A stretch of 64,000 nt of DNA from Allomuricauda sp. ARW1Y1 (GCF_013407935.1 NZ_JACBZU010000006.1:62001-126000), one strand, 5' to 3'; shown: positions 51,654 to 61,109, counted from the stretch's first letter. Notes: generated by a model from the letters alone, not told the origin. Numbers and translations: made by a program.

Positions 51654-52997
51654 CTAATTGCCTAAATGGGACTTAGGTCGCGGAATCAACAAGAATTCGG
51701 TTTGTCTTCCATTAACATATCGAAACCCATCTTCTCCAAAAAAACCTGCTTCTTCCAACATAATACGGATATCCCTGCTCCATTCTGGAATATTCACTGT
51801 TGTATTCAGTTCGATGGCGTATGCGGTGTTTGGGTTTAGGGGGTAGTTTTCACCATCATCCTTCAATACGCCGCCTTGTGCGTCCCACATTCCTATGGTG
51901 GTTCCGGCAGAATGACCGTAGGACCCCAAGGGATGCGTATAAATGGCAGGTCTGAGTCCTGCATTCTTGGCATCCTGCAAGGCTTTGGCCAAAATATCGT
52001 TGCCCACGCGCCCTTTCACCATATTTTGGGTCAAAAAATCCTGCACTCGGTTGCCATCATACAGGGCGTTCACTAAAAATGCTGGTGCCTCGGTTTCTTC
52101 TGGTTTCAACACATAAGCCAATTCTTGGCAATCGGTATTGAGGCGCAAATAGGTGATGCCAAAATCGCAATGTAGCAAATCACCTCGCTGAATGACTTCA
52201 TCGTCGGGCCTACCAGAAAATGAATACAGATGTCCCACCAGTTCTTCGCTGGTACGTTGCACATCTACCGTAGGGTGAAACCAAGTTTCCAAGCCCAAAT
52301 CGGTCACTTTTTGACGCATCCACCATTCCACCTCGGTAGTCGTGGTGACGCCAGGGGTGATGACCTTTTCGGAAAAAGCCTCTGCAATAATATCGTGGGT
52401 GATATCTACCAATTGATTAAAAATGGCCATTTCCCGTGGGGTACGGGTTTCTATCCAACGTACGGCCAATTGTTCTGCCGACACTACTTTTGAGTGGTGT
52501 TTTTTAGGCAAATTGGCCATGAATTCATCGTAATCGGTCTTATCCAAACCGTCAGCAATGTTGTGGTCTTTTGAAAAATTCAGTCCGATTTTATCGGGAT
52601 TCCGTTCGGTAATCAATTGCATCAATCGCTTCCACTGGTCCGGTTCCTTTTCCTTGTCCCAGGCAGATTTAATGCTCTTCCCTATATCATAGCGGGCCAC
52701 AGCCAGCTTTTCGATGGTATTCTTTTCCTTGTCCCTGTAAAATAGAATTATGGTCCTGCGCCTCGCATTCAGCCATGTGGCCGGCAACATGGTCTTCAGT
52801 ACCGGGTCCTCATTGTATTCCCTTGAAATCAACACCCACATGTCCATTCCTGCCTGGTCCATCAACTGAGGCAATAAATTATTGAAACGTTCTTCCAAGA
52901 TTTCATCGATAACCCTTGCCCTTTCCACTTCGGGAAGGATTTGTTGGGAAATGGCCATAAATGGCAACAGCAGTAGTACTAAAATGGTTTTTCGCAT
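51654..52997 (-). CDS. M24 family metallopeptidase, exported (Xaa-Pro aminopeptidase-like)
   Basis: The 447-residue product has a signal peptide (LVLLLLPFMAISQ). The pita-bread domain includes LLHCDFGITYLRLNTDCQ, GSYGHSAGTTIGMWD and YAIELNTTV. These carry the metal ligands expected for M24 (Asp, Asp, His, Glu, Glu), although the first Asp pair is spaced unusually and a metal site has not been verified. It lies 33 bp after menE. Confidence 0.85.
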   Translation of the reverse strand: MRKTILVLLLLPFMAISQQILPEVERARVIDEILEERFNNLLPQLMDQAGMDMWVLISREYNEDPVLKTMLPATWLNARRRTIILFYRDKEKNTIEKLAVARYDIGKSIKSAWDKEKEPDQWKRLMQLITERNPDKIGLNFSKDHNIADGLDKTDYDEFMANLPKKHHSKVVSAEQLAVRWIETRTPREMAIFNQLVDITHDIIAEAFSEKVITPGVTTTTEVEWWMRQKVTDLGLETWFHPTVDVQRTSEELVGHLYSFSGRPDDEVIQRGDLLHCDFGITYLRLNTDCQELAYVLKPEETEAPAFLVNALYDGNRVQDFLTQNMVKGRVGNDILAKALQDAKNAGLRPAIYTHPLGSYGHSAGTTIGMWDAQGGVLKDDGENYPLNPNTAYAIELNTTVNIPEWSRDIRIMLEEAGFFGEDGFRYVNGRQTEFLLIPRPKSHLGN

Positions 52998-53030
52998 GGT
53001 TGATTTTTTGAAGTTTTGAATGTACGAAAC

Positions 53031-54104
53031 TTAGCTAAGTTGTTCCAATATTTTTTTTCGGTCGATTTTTTGGGTCTTGGTTTCAGGGAACCGTTGTAGA
53101 CCATAAATCTGTTTGGGAATTTCATATTTGGAGAGTCCTGGCAATCGTTTCATTTGCTGAAAGAGGTTTTCTTTGTCCACCGAATCAGCCTCTATGATCA
53201 GTACGAGCTTTTGGCCAAGCGCTTCATCAGCCTGTCCAGCCACAAAGAATCGGGAGGCTATCAAGGACGATAGCTTTTCCTCTATTTGTTCGGGAATCAA
53301 TTTGATTCCTCCGGAATTGACAACAGAATCATACCTGCCCACCCATTTGAATCGATGTGCATCCAATATGTCCACCAAATCGTTGGTGACCACTTTTTTA
53401 TCCGAAATTTTTGGTGCTTGAATCACCAAGCATTCTCTCTCGTCTTTGGTTACGGAAACATGGGGAAGGGTTTCAAAATAATCCATCGGTTTACCATTGA
53501 TGCGTTTTACGGCAATATGGGTAATGGTCTCCGTCATCCCATAGGTTTCATAGGCGTCCACAGGTATCTCTTGAAGTTTTTCCCTCAAATTTGAATCGAC
53601 CGCCGCTCCCCCTATAATGAGTTTTTTTACCTTGTTTAATTGATTCAATGAATTTTGCACCTGAAGCGGCACCATCGCCACAAAATCGTAGTCCTGTTCT
53701 TGTGTGGACAAGGGGTTAGATGAGGGTTCCACATAATCCAAGGTGAGTCCGAGCACCATGGCACGGACCAACATCATTTTTCCAGCGATTCCAGTGCAAG
53801 GTAAGCAGAGTAAAGCGCTGTGCTTAGAACGCAATCCAAAATAGTGTCCCGTAGCCTGTGCGGAATTGACCATGTGCTCCTTTTTGAGCCGAATGATTTT
53901 TGGGGCTCCTGTGGAACCCGACGTCCGAACGTTCAAAACAGATTCATCCGAAGTCCAGTCCTTTAAAAAAGCGCCTATGGTTTGCTCGTAATGGGAAGTA
54001 GACATGGTAAGCTCGTTGGCTAACTTCCGCACCCCATCTCGACTGTATGCGGTACCGTTCAGCTTAAAATCAGGATGGATGTTATGCCAAGTCGGATTCC
54101 CCAT
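53031..54104 (-). CDS. menE: O-succinylbenzoate-CoA ligase (MenE)
   Basis: The 357-residue AMP-binding enzyme is shorter than most (about 450-500), a size known for Bacteroidota MenE. Motifs: NVRTSGSTGAPKIIRLKK (phosphate loop), YETYGMTETITHIAVK (adenylate-forming motif) and RYDSVVNSGGIKLIPEQIEEKL. It makes OSB-CoA for menaquinone. It overlaps the CPBP gene by 23 bp, and menC lies just beyond that. Confidence 0.92.
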   Translation of the reverse strand: MGNPTWHNIHPDFKLNGTAYSRDGVRKLANELTMSTSHYEQTIGAFLKDWTSDESVLNVRTSGSTGAPKIIRLKKEHMVNSAQATGHYFGLRSKHSALLCLPCTGIAGKMMLVRAMVLGLTLDYVEPSSNPLSTQEQDYDFVAMVPLQVQNSLNQLNKVKKLIIGGAAVDSNLREKLQEIPVDAYETYGMTETITHIAVKRINGKPMDYFETLPHVSVTKDERECLVIQAPKISDKKVVTNDLVDILDAHRFKWVGRYDSVVNSGGIKLIPEQIEEKLSSLIASRFFVAGQADEALGQKLVLIIEADSVDKENLFQQMKRLPGLSKYEIPKQIYGLQRFPETKTQKIDRKKILEQLS

Positions 54105-55020
54105 CGGTCAACGCCATAAATTCTTCCTTGTACAATACGCGCCCAAATAATCTATCCTTCCAGTTTTTCCAGCCGTATTTTTTGGAGAAGTACAACAATA
54201 ATAATGGATATACCACAAATACAGGAATCAAGACATCCCAGCCCAAAGCAGGCTCGGATACATCCTTAAAAATGGAATTGGTCTGGAAGGCGGTCCAATC
54301 TGCCGTCACCAATAATGCCGTTATCAAATTATTGGCTGCGTGAAAACCGAGTGCCAGTTCCAACCCTTCGTCCATCAAGGTCAAAATACCCAAAAAGAAT
54401 CCTGTACCGATATAGTAGACCATTATACCCAAACCTAGCTTTTCAACCTCTGGATTGGCGATGTGCATTAAACCAAAAAGACTGGATGTTATGAATAAGG
54501 GCAACCATCTGTTTTTGGCCATCAACCCTATGCCCTGCATCATGTGGCCCCGAAACAGATATTCTTCAAAACTGGTCTGTAACGGAATCAGTAATATGGC
54601 AATTATGGCCAATGGAATGAATTTGACTAGATTAAAGTTTAACTCATATTTCTCAGGAGAAAAAAAGATGTCTACTCCAGTCAAAATAATGGTGACTCCT
54701 GCCCAAAGTCCAAAAGCGAACAAAATTCGTTTCCAATCAATTTTCTTACGGGATGTTGTCAACGAAGTAATGGATTGTTGATGCACTAAAAGTGTCCACC
54801 CAAGTACCACAAAAAAACCGACCACCAAAGGTGCCAACAATAAGATCAGAACTAGATTGCTCCCAAATTGGTCGATTATTTGTTGCATCGCGTCCTCAAC
54901 ACTTATTGGAGAATTTATAGTGGTGATATAGTTGAGCACCATAAATCCAATAAAACCAACAGGAAGCACCAAGTACTTCCACATACCGATATTTCCCTTA
55001 TACCCTTGCTCTATATACAT
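54082..55020 (-). CDS. CPBP family intramembrane endopeptidase
   Basis: The 312-residue protein has seven to eight membrane segments and the family motifs EEYLFRGHMMQ (EExxxR with a nearby His) and FGLMHIANPEVEKLG, with His in the second motif. Such enzymes cleave within the membrane (CAAX-protease, bacteriocin-processing and Rce1-like families). It overlaps menE (23 bp) and menC (10 bp), so it is translated as part of the men operon, which suggests membrane-associated co-regulation. No target is known. Confidence 0.9.
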   Translation of the reverse strand: MYIEQGYKGNIGMWKYLVLPVGFIGFMVLNYITTINSPISVEDAMQQIIDQFGSNLVLILLLAPLVVGFFVVLGWTLLVHQQSITSLTTSRKKIDWKRILFAFGLWAGVTIILTGVDIFFSPEKYELNFNLVKFIPLAIIAILLIPLQTSFEEYLFRGHMMQGIGLMAKNRWLPLFITSSLFGLMHIANPEVEKLGLGIMVYYIGTGFFLGILTLMDEGLELALGFHAANNLITALLVTADWTAFQTNSIFKDVSEPALGWDVLIPVFVVYPLLLLYFSKKYGWKNWKDRLFGRVLYKEEFMALTDGESDLA

Positions 55021-56063
55021 ATTTGTTCTATTACATCCATATCCCAGGCATTATCCTGTCTATAAAAAAGTTGCCCTCCGGAAACCTCCAAAGGGCTATT
55101 GATATTATTGGTAAACAAACTGCCCGTTCCCAAACCTTGTGGCATAGTCGTTTTCAAGGTGTGGGTAAACTGTGCAATGGCATTTAGGCCAATATTGCTT
55201 TCCAACGCGCTGGTAATCCACCAGCCTATGTGTTGTTTGCCGGCCAATTCTATCCATTCCCTGCAACCCTTTATTCCGCCCACCAGACTTGGCTTGAGTA
55301 TGATGTACTGTGGTTGTATAGTTTGTAGCATTTTCTGCTTTTCCGTTACATCAAAAACACCAATAAGCTCCTCATCCAAAGCGATGGGCAAGGGGGTTTT
55401 TTCGCAAAGCAGGGCCATGTTTTCCCATTGTCCCGCTTTTATGGGCTGTTCAATGGAATGTAGCTGAAATGCGGCTAATTGTTCCAATTTTCCCATGGCT
55501 TCGTTGGGAGAAAAGGCTCCGTTCGCATCAACACGTAACTCTATTTCATTGGGGGAAAAATTATCCCGGATTGACTTGAGGATAGCCAATTCCTTGTCAA
55601 AATCAATGGCTCCAATCTTCATTTTGATGCAGCCGAAACCGTCTTTCAACTTTTGCTCCAATTGGTTCAGCATATATCCCTCATCCCCCATCCAGATCAG
55701 TCCGTTAATAGGTATGGGCGCTTCTTTTTTGGTAAAGTCCGAAGGAAACAACTCAAAGGGATTTCGGGAAGCCAATGACAAAAAGGCCTGCTCCAATCCA
55801 AACTGAATCGAGGGAAACGCTTCTAATTCTGCCAATAGCTTATCCTTTCCCAGTTGTATGTTTTCACAGGTCCATGCTAATTTTTCTTCGTAATCAGGTC
55901 GATCGTCCGCGCTCAGCCCTCGGAGAATACCGCACTCCCCTATTCCAAAAGAACCATTGTTTTTTAAGATCAGGAACCACGTCTCTTTTTGGGTCATCAC
56001 ACCACGTGAAGTGCCACTGGGGACTTTAAAATTGAGGGTATACTTTTTATAATTTGCTTTCAT
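55011..56063 (-). CDS. menC: o-Succinylbenzoate synthase (MenC)
   Basis: There are 350 residues from the ATG at 56063; a longer open frame reaches 56123 but reads poorly. Enolase-superfamily motifs are FGCIKMKIGAIDF (catalytic Lys), RVDANGAFSPNEAM, SIEQPI, IALDEELIG and YIILKPSLVGG. It dehydrates SHCHC to o-succinylbenzoate in menaquinone synthesis. It overlaps the CPBP gene by 10 bp, and menE follows. Confidence 0.93.
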   Translation of the reverse strand: MKANYKKYTLNFKVPSGTSRGVMTQKETWFLILKNNGSFGIGECGILRGLSADDRPDYEEKLAWTCENIQLGKDKLLAELEAFPSIQFGLEQAFLSLASRNPFELFPSDFTKKEAPIPINGLIWMGDEGYMLNQLEQKLKDGFGCIKMKIGAIDFDKELAILKSIRDNFSPNEIELRVDANGAFSPNEAMGKLEQLAAFQLHSIEQPIKAGQWENMALLCEKTPLPIALDEELIGVFDVTEKQKMLQTIQPQYIILKPSLVGGIKGCREWIELAGKQHIGWWITSALESNIGLNAIAQFTHTLKTTMPQGLGTGSLFTNNINSPLEVSGGQLFYRQDNAWDMDVIEQICI

Positions 56064-56108
56064 GAAGTAGCCCAAATTTAAGTATATTTTGTTTCTAAAA
56101 CAGAAGGT

Positions 56109-56903
56109 ATGGGAAGTATCCATGGAAAAACGATTTGGATAACCGGGGCTTCGTCCGGCATTGGGAAAAGTTTGGCTTTGGCCCTTAGTAAATATGATTG
56201 CAATTTGATTCTTTCATCCCGTAGGGAAGACGAATTGCTCGAGGTGAAAGACCTCTGTGATACTTCAAGTACTATTTCCGTTCTTCCATTGGATCTAAAG
56301 GACCACAAAGGAATGCAGGGCATTGCCAACAAGGCTGTTGGTTTGTTCGGAAAGGTGGATATTTTGGTAAACAACGCTGGAATAAGTCAGCGGTCGCTGA
56401 TCAAGGACACAACACTCGAAGTGTACCAACAATTGATTGACATTAATTATATGGGGACGGTAGCGCTTTCCAAAGCCATTCTGCCCCACTTTATGGCCAA
56501 TCAAAGTGGACATTTTGTAACCGTTACCAGTTTGATGGGTAAGTTTGGTTCCCCTTATCGTTCCGGATACTGCGGGGCCAAGCATGCCTTGCACGGTTTT
56601 TTTGATGTGATGCGGATGGAACACGAAAAAGATGGAATCCACGTGACCATGGTCTGTCCTGGATTTGTACAGACCAATGTGGCCAAAAATGCCTTGACCG
56701 CCGATGGCTCTCCGCAAAAAGAAGATGATATAGCCACGCAAAATGGCATATCCCCTGAGCTTGCAGCACAAAAAATAATTGCTGCCATCCAACGCAAAAA
56801 GTTCGAAGTCTATATTGGTGGCAAGGAAGTAAAGGGCATCTACCTCAAGCGATTTTTCCCAAAACTATTGCACAAAGTGGTACTGAAGAGTCAGGTGCGC
56901 TAG
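56109..56903 (+). CDS. SDR family NAD(P)-dependent oxidoreductase
   Basis: The 264-residue product has the NAD(P) motif TGASSGIGKSLALALSK at about residue 14, the NNAG motif VNNAGIS, and the catalytic Ser-Tyr-Lys with YCGAKHAL in the YxxxK position. A beta-strand/Rossmann arrangement covers most of the protein. Substrate unknown. It starts 45 bp from the divergent menC start. Confidence 0.9.
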   Translation: MGSIHGKTIWITGASSGIGKSLALALSKYDCNLILSSRREDELLEVKDLCDTSSTISVLPLDLKDHKGMQGIANKAVGLFGKVDILVNNAGISQRSLIKDTTLEVYQQLIDINYMGTVALSKAILPHFMANQSGHFVTVTSLMGKFGSPYRSGYCGAKHALHGFFDVMRMEHEKDGIHVTMVCPGFVQTNVAKNALTADGSPQKEDDIATQNGISPELAAQKIIAAIQRKKFEVYIGGKEVKGIYLKRFFPKLLHKVVLKSQVR

Positions 56904-56906
56904 GGC

Positions 56907-58868
56907 TTAACTAAAGTTGAACCAGAAACGAACACCTTCTACCTGCCTATCGATATTCAATTTGGACTGCAATTGGTTCACCAATCTATTGATCAAGCGA
57001 ATACCCATGGAGGAATGCGCCCGTTCATCGGAATCCTCTGGCAGGCCTACACCGTTGTCGGTGTATTCAAAGTAGCCCTGATCTCCATTTTTACGCAAAT
57101 GAATGTAGATTTTACCGTTCTCATCATTCTCTGGAAAAGCATATTTGAATGAATTGGACACCAATTCGTTTAAAATCAATCCAAAAGGAATGGCACGGTC
57201 AATATCCAGTTCGGTGCCCTCGGCATCAATGGTGATGCTAATGTTGTGCCCTCCTTTTTTGTAAACGGATTGAACGCTATTGATCAAACTTTCAATGTAT
57301 CCCTGCATTTCTATTACCGAGAGGTCATCGTTCTGATACAGTTTTTGATGGATCAACGCCATGGCCTTCACCCTACTCTTTCCTTCTTCCAAGGCTTCAA
57401 TGGCCGCCTTGCTTCTGGTGTTTTTGGTTTGAAGGCTCAAAAGGCTGCTCACCATCTGCAGGTTGTTTTTTACACGGTGATGGATCTCTTTTAACAGGGA
57501 GTCCTTCTCCACCAACGAATTCTCGATAATGTGCTTTTGTTCAGCGATCAATCGTTGGTTTTTGATACTCTTCAGATAGGCATACACCAGACCTGCAAAC
57601 CCTAAAAGGGTGAAAATCAAAGAAATGAACACCAGATTAATTCGCTCATCCTTGGCCTTCATTTCACTTCGGGCCAGTTCGTTGATGCGCTTTTGTTCAT
57701 CGATCAACCGTTGGGAATTCTCCAAATCCTCATTGGCCACGATGGTGACCAGTTGTTGTTTAATCAAGGCCGACTGCTTTTTGGCCAAGGAGTCCTTAAT
57801 GCGCTCGTTACGTTTGTAGTAGATTGATGCGTTTTTGTAGTTTTCTACCTTATCATAGAACGCGGCCAATAAACTGTTCCTTTTAATGGTCTGCAAAACG
57901 GTAATGTTATCAAACTCCGTATCCAAATGCTTTTTGGCCTCCCTAAAACGCTCCAACTGAAGGTTGGCCTCCGCCAAGAATAGGGTGTTTTCAACCACTT
58001 CGCTATGGTCGTTGTTGTTGGGTGATTTTTTTAAAGTTTCGATGCTGGTCTCCAACAGGGGGATGGCTTCTTCGAACTCACCGAGCATCACATGGCACTT
58101 GGCAATATTCCCCTCGATTTCGGCCTGTAGCAACTGACTCTCAAAAATATCTGACTCACTTTTTTGGGTCGAAATATCGTTCATGTATACTCCCAAGTAC
58201 GAATTTGCTTTTTTCAGTTCGCTCAACGCTGTGGGTGCAGAATCGTCCAAGCGCAGGTAATTGCCCACTTTGCTATGGTATTTGGCCAATCCGTACGAAT
58301 CGTTGTCCGCAATGGTAGGCTTTACCTCCATAATGTATTGGTTCCTCGCCTTTCGGTACAGGCCAAGGTTGCTATAAATGTCGTAAAAGGCTACATTGTT
58401 GGTAATGCCCAGCTCCCGCTTTTGCTTTCGGATTTCAATCTGCTTGTCGAACAATTGCAGATTGGCGTAATTGTCGTCCAGCACATCCAAAACCACTTTT
58501 TGGGAAGCATCGTCCAAAGAATCCTTGATGTCATAAAGTTCCTTGGCCAGGACGGTACTCTTGTCGTATTCCCCAAGATCGTTATAGACTTGGGCTTGCA
58601 TCACTTTGTATAAACGGATAGCGGTTGTGTCCTCCGTTTTTTCTGCGTTGGTCAAGTATATTTTGATGGTATCCAACCAGTCGTAAGCGGAATTGACGTT
58701 GTATCGGTCCAACGAATTGAAAAAGACCTCGAACCGTTCTGAAGCTAGGCCGGTATCCTGGAATTCTTCAAGTACACTATCCTCGTTTTCCGCATTGGTT
58801 TGTGCGAAAGAAGTGAAAAGAAAAGCAAAGTATACTGAGGTAAATAAAAATCTTACGTAACGTCCCAT
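56907..58868 (-). CDS. Sensor histidine kinase with TPR-like periplasmic domain
   Basis: The 653-residue product has a signal/anchor segment, a long helical repeat region of TPR type to about residue 400, and one membrane segment (INLVFISLIFTLLGFAGLVYAYL). The HisKA_2-type dimerisation domain has the phospho-accepting His in LKEIHHRVKNNLQMVSSLLSLQ. A HATPase domain follows (LVSNSFKYAFPE, TDNGVGLPEDSDERAHSSMGIRLI). It is typical of Bacteroidota sensors that pair with LytTR regulators. The likely partner is the LytTR gene at 59410-60165. Confidence 0.93.
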   Translation of the reverse strand: MGRYVRFLFTSVYFAFLFTSFAQTNAENEDSVLEEFQDTGLASERFEVFFNSLDRYNVNSAYDWLDTIKIYLTNAEKTEDTTAIRLYKVMQAQVYNDLGEYDKSTVLAKELYDIKDSLDDASQKVVLDVLDDNYANLQLFDKQIEIRKQKRELGITNNVAFYDIYSNLGLYRKARNQYIMEVKPTIADNDSYGLAKYHSKVGNYLRLDDSAPTALSELKKANSYLGVYMNDISTQKSESDIFESQLLQAEIEGNIAKCHVMLGEFEEAIPLLETSIETLKKSPNNNDHSEVVENTLFLAEANLQLERFREAKKHLDTEFDNITVLQTIKRNSLLAAFYDKVENYKNASIYYKRNERIKDSLAKKQSALIKQQLVTIVANEDLENSQRLIDEQKRINELARSEMKAKDERINLVFISLIFTLLGFAGLVYAYLKSIKNQRLIAEQKHIIENSLVEKDSLLKEIHHRVKNNLQMVSSLLSLQTKNTRSKAAIEALEEGKSRVKAMALIHQKLYQNDDLSVIEMQGYIESLINSVQSVYKKGGHNISITIDAEGTELDIDRAIPFGLILNELVSNSFKYAFPENDENGKIYIHLRKNGDQGYFEYTDNGVGLPEDSDERAHSSMGIRLINRLVNQLQSKLNIDRQVEGVRFWFNFS

Positions 58869-59409
58869 TAATTAATTTGATACAGTGGCCCGGAACAGTA
58901 CCGAAGACCCTATATTATTATCGTGCCCTTTTTTCCTTTATTGCCCCGATAACCAAATCAACTGTAAAAATGGAATGTTATACCGATTTGCAAGCTATGG
59001 GGTATATAAAGAACGCTAGTTTGGTCGTAAAATTAAATGTCAGTGGAAAGAGATGACCATTTATGTTGTGAAAGTGTCCATTTCTGTTGTGAAAAGTTAT
59101 CAACTGTATGTCAAATGGCATTTTGTCGATGTTTTGTGCTTTTCATGGAGAAAACACAGTATTACGAATCCCCTGAAATTGAAAAAGGCCCTGCTTTTTA
59201 CAACAAGACCCTTTTACGAGAACACTATATGAAAATGAAAAAATTACTTTCTGATTTAATAACACTGCTAAAGTAGGCGCGAGATTCCATGTTGAGAAAA
59301 TATTGTTGTGAACCTGCACAAAACTGTGGTCTTGCCCCCAACAAGCTGTTGTTGGTCAAAAAAAACGCTCCCGTTGGGGAGCGCTTGGTATCTTAATAAA
59401 GGAATTCCT
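58869..59409 (+). other. 541-bp gap between kinase and regulator with possible IS-end relic
   Basis: No confident gene. Two near-identical direct repeats, GACCATTTATGTTGTGAAA and GTCCATTTCTGTTGTGAAA (59055-59094), are followed by a shorter related piece with GTCAAATGGCATTTT. A further GTTGTGAA-like piece appears near 59304. This repeat style is found at IS21-family ends. One uninterrupted 79-residue frame (59037-59276) crosses the repeats and looks unnatural; the second half (from ATG 59145) might be a real small ORF. Confidence 0.4.
59357..59384 (-). terminator. Terminator after the LytTR response regulator gene
   Basis: CGCTCCC-GTTG-GGGAGCG (59366-59383) preceded by an A run (59358-59365), which on the minus strand becomes the T tract. 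Confidence 0.85.
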
Positions 59410-60165
59410 TTAGCTGTTCATGGAGGACAGGATAAATTCCTTAAAGTCTTTGGAAATCGGTATCAAATTATTATTGATCATGATATCCTTGGAGTTGATG
59501 GCATCAATGTGGTCCACATTGACGATGTAGGATTTATGTGCCCTGTAAAATTTATTTTTGGGCAATTTTTCCAAATAGTCCTTCAGCGGAGAGCGCACCA
59601 AGAACTTTTTATCTGCCGTATTGACTTCCAAATAAACATTGTCTGCCTTAATGAACTGGATATCACTAAACTGTATACGATAATACAAATGTTGCTTTTT
59701 GACGAAAATGGAATCCTTCAAAATGGAATTGGAGGTGATTTCATCCGCTGCATCATCATCCGATACTTTCTCAACCCCTTTTTTGTTGTAGTTGAAATTG
59801 GATAGTGCTATCTCGATGGATGTATACAGGTCCTGTTGTTCAAAAGGCTTTACCAAATACCCATCCGGCTTTACGGTTTTAGCATTCTCTACCGTGGCGC
59901 GGTCGGAGTTAGAAGTTACAAAGATGAATGGAATATTATACGTTTCACGAATGTGCTTGCCCAAATCGATTCCTGTCTTGTCCGAAGCCAAGATGATATC
60001 AATCAAAACAAGGTCTACATGATTATTTTTAAGGACATCTACGGCTTGTTCGTATACAATCACATTGTCCACGATCTCATAACCGATTTCCTCTAACATG
60101 GATTGCATATCATCAGCAATGATGACATTATCCTCTACGATCAAAATTTTTATCGGATGTTCCAA
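59410..60165 (-). CDS. LytTR-type response regulator
   Basis: The 251-residue product has an N-terminal receiver (IKILIVEDNVIIADD, phosphorylated Asp in LVLIDIILASDKTG, conserved Lys in YLVKPFEQQ) and a C-terminal LytTR DNA-binding domain (IQFIKADNVYLEVNTADKKFLVRSPLKDYLEKLPKNKFYRAHKSYIVNVDHID). The start is TTG at 60165: an in-frame TAA lies just upstream and no ATG is close. An AGGAA precedes it. It is likely the output of the histidine kinase at 56907. Confidence 0.92.
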   Translation of the reverse strand: MEHPIKILIVEDNVIIADDMQSMLEEIGYEIVDNVIVYEQAVDVLKNNHVDLVLIDIILASDKTGIDLGKHIRETYNIPFIFVTSNSDRATVENAKTVKPDGYLVKPFEQQDLYTSIEIALSNFNYNKKGVEKVSDDDAADEITSNSILKDSIFVKKQHLYYRIQFSDIQFIKADNVYLEVNTADKKFLVRSPLKDYLEKLPKNKFYRAHKSYIVNVDHIDAINSKDIMINNNLIPISKDFKEFILSSMNS

Positions 60166-60193
60166 GTTCCTTTAAGTTTATTTGGTTGTATAT

Positions 60194-60201
60194 CAAATTT
60201 A
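60194..60201 (-). promoter_or_regulatory. Candidate -7 box for the LytTR regulator
   Basis: On the minus strand TAAATTTG matches TAnnTTTG, 28 bp before the TTG start, overlapping the menA stop codon. This would let the regulator be transcribed separately from menA. Confidence 0.35.
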
Positions 60202-61107
60202 CAAAAAAATATTAACTGAAATTAAGAATAATACCGCTAGCAAAAAGGTGCTCAAAGCGACTTTCTTCAGTTCGGGATCTAAATGACCTGGATTTTGGGT
60301 CTGCATCACTTTGCGCAGATGAATGAGCAATGGCACAAAGGCCAGCATGAAAAAGCTGGCTTTCCAACCCCAACCTTCCAACCAAATAAAGACAGAAAAG
60401 CATATCAGGGCCGTAATAATCAAAAAACCATGATAAATTTTCCCCCTATCAAAGCCCATTTTTACCACCAGCGTTACCTTACCATGCTTTTTATCGGAAA
60501 CCATGTCCCGCAAGTTGTTCAAATTGAGAACAGCGACACATAACAACCCAATGGCGATGGCAGGGAAAAGGGCAACCGCATCCAACGATTTAGTAAACAG
60601 AAACATACTGCCCAAAACACCTAGCAGACCAAAGAACAGGAAGACAAAAAGGTCACCCATACCTCGATAGCCATAGGCTTTGGAGCCAATGGTATAGTTT
60701 ATGGCGGCCCAGATACTCAGCAGCCCCAACACAAAGAATAGAATAATGTAGGGCAAGTTTTCCAAACCGAATGCCAAATAAATAAGCGCTAAAGCGATGA
60801 GCAGGGTCAGTATCGTGGAAACAATAATCCCATTTTTGAGCGACGCCCGAGTTATGGTACCGCTTTGCAGGGCGCGTGCCGGACCAATGCGGTCCTCGTT
60901 GTCGGTTCCCTTTACACCATCACCATAATCGTTGGCGAAGTTGGAGATTACCTGAAAACCAATCGTGGTCAACAGTGCCAAAACAAATAGGGTCCCATCA
61001 AAATATCCTTTATAGGCAGCCAGTGCAGTACCTACAATAATCCCTGATAAAGAAAGTGGGAGTGTACGAAGTCTAGCCGCTTGTATCCAAGCCTTTGTGT
61101 TTCCCAA
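60199..61107 (-). CDS. menA: 1,4-Dihydroxy-2-naphthoate polyprenyltransferase (MenA)
   Basis: The 302-residue membrane protein has eight to nine helices. The UbiA-superfamily Asp-rich motif is seen as NFANDYGDGVKGTDNEDRIGP, and the second is near NNLRDMVSDKKHGK. The start is TTG at 61107, because an in-frame stop lies just upstream and no ATG is close; the protein begins MGNTKAWIQAARLRTLPLS as usual for MenA. The enzyme attaches the polyprenyl chain to DHNA. It is 2 bp after the SPOR-like gene stop, suggesting coupling. Confidence 0.94.
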   Translation of the reverse strand: MGNTKAWIQAARLRTLPLSLSGIIVGTALAAYKGYFDGTLFVLALLTTIGFQVISNFANDYGDGVKGTDNEDRIGPARALQSGTITRASLKNGIIVSTILTLLIALALIYLAFGLENLPYIILFFVLGLLSIWAAINYTIGSKAYGYRGMGDLFVFLFFGLLGVLGSMFLFTKSLDAVALFPAIAIGLLCVAVLNLNNLRDMVSDKKHGKVTLVVKMGFDRGKIYHGFLIITALICFSVFIWLEGWGWKASFFMLAFVPLLIHLRKVMQTQNPGHLDPELKKVALSTFLLAVLFLISVNIFL

Positions 61108-61109
61108 GT

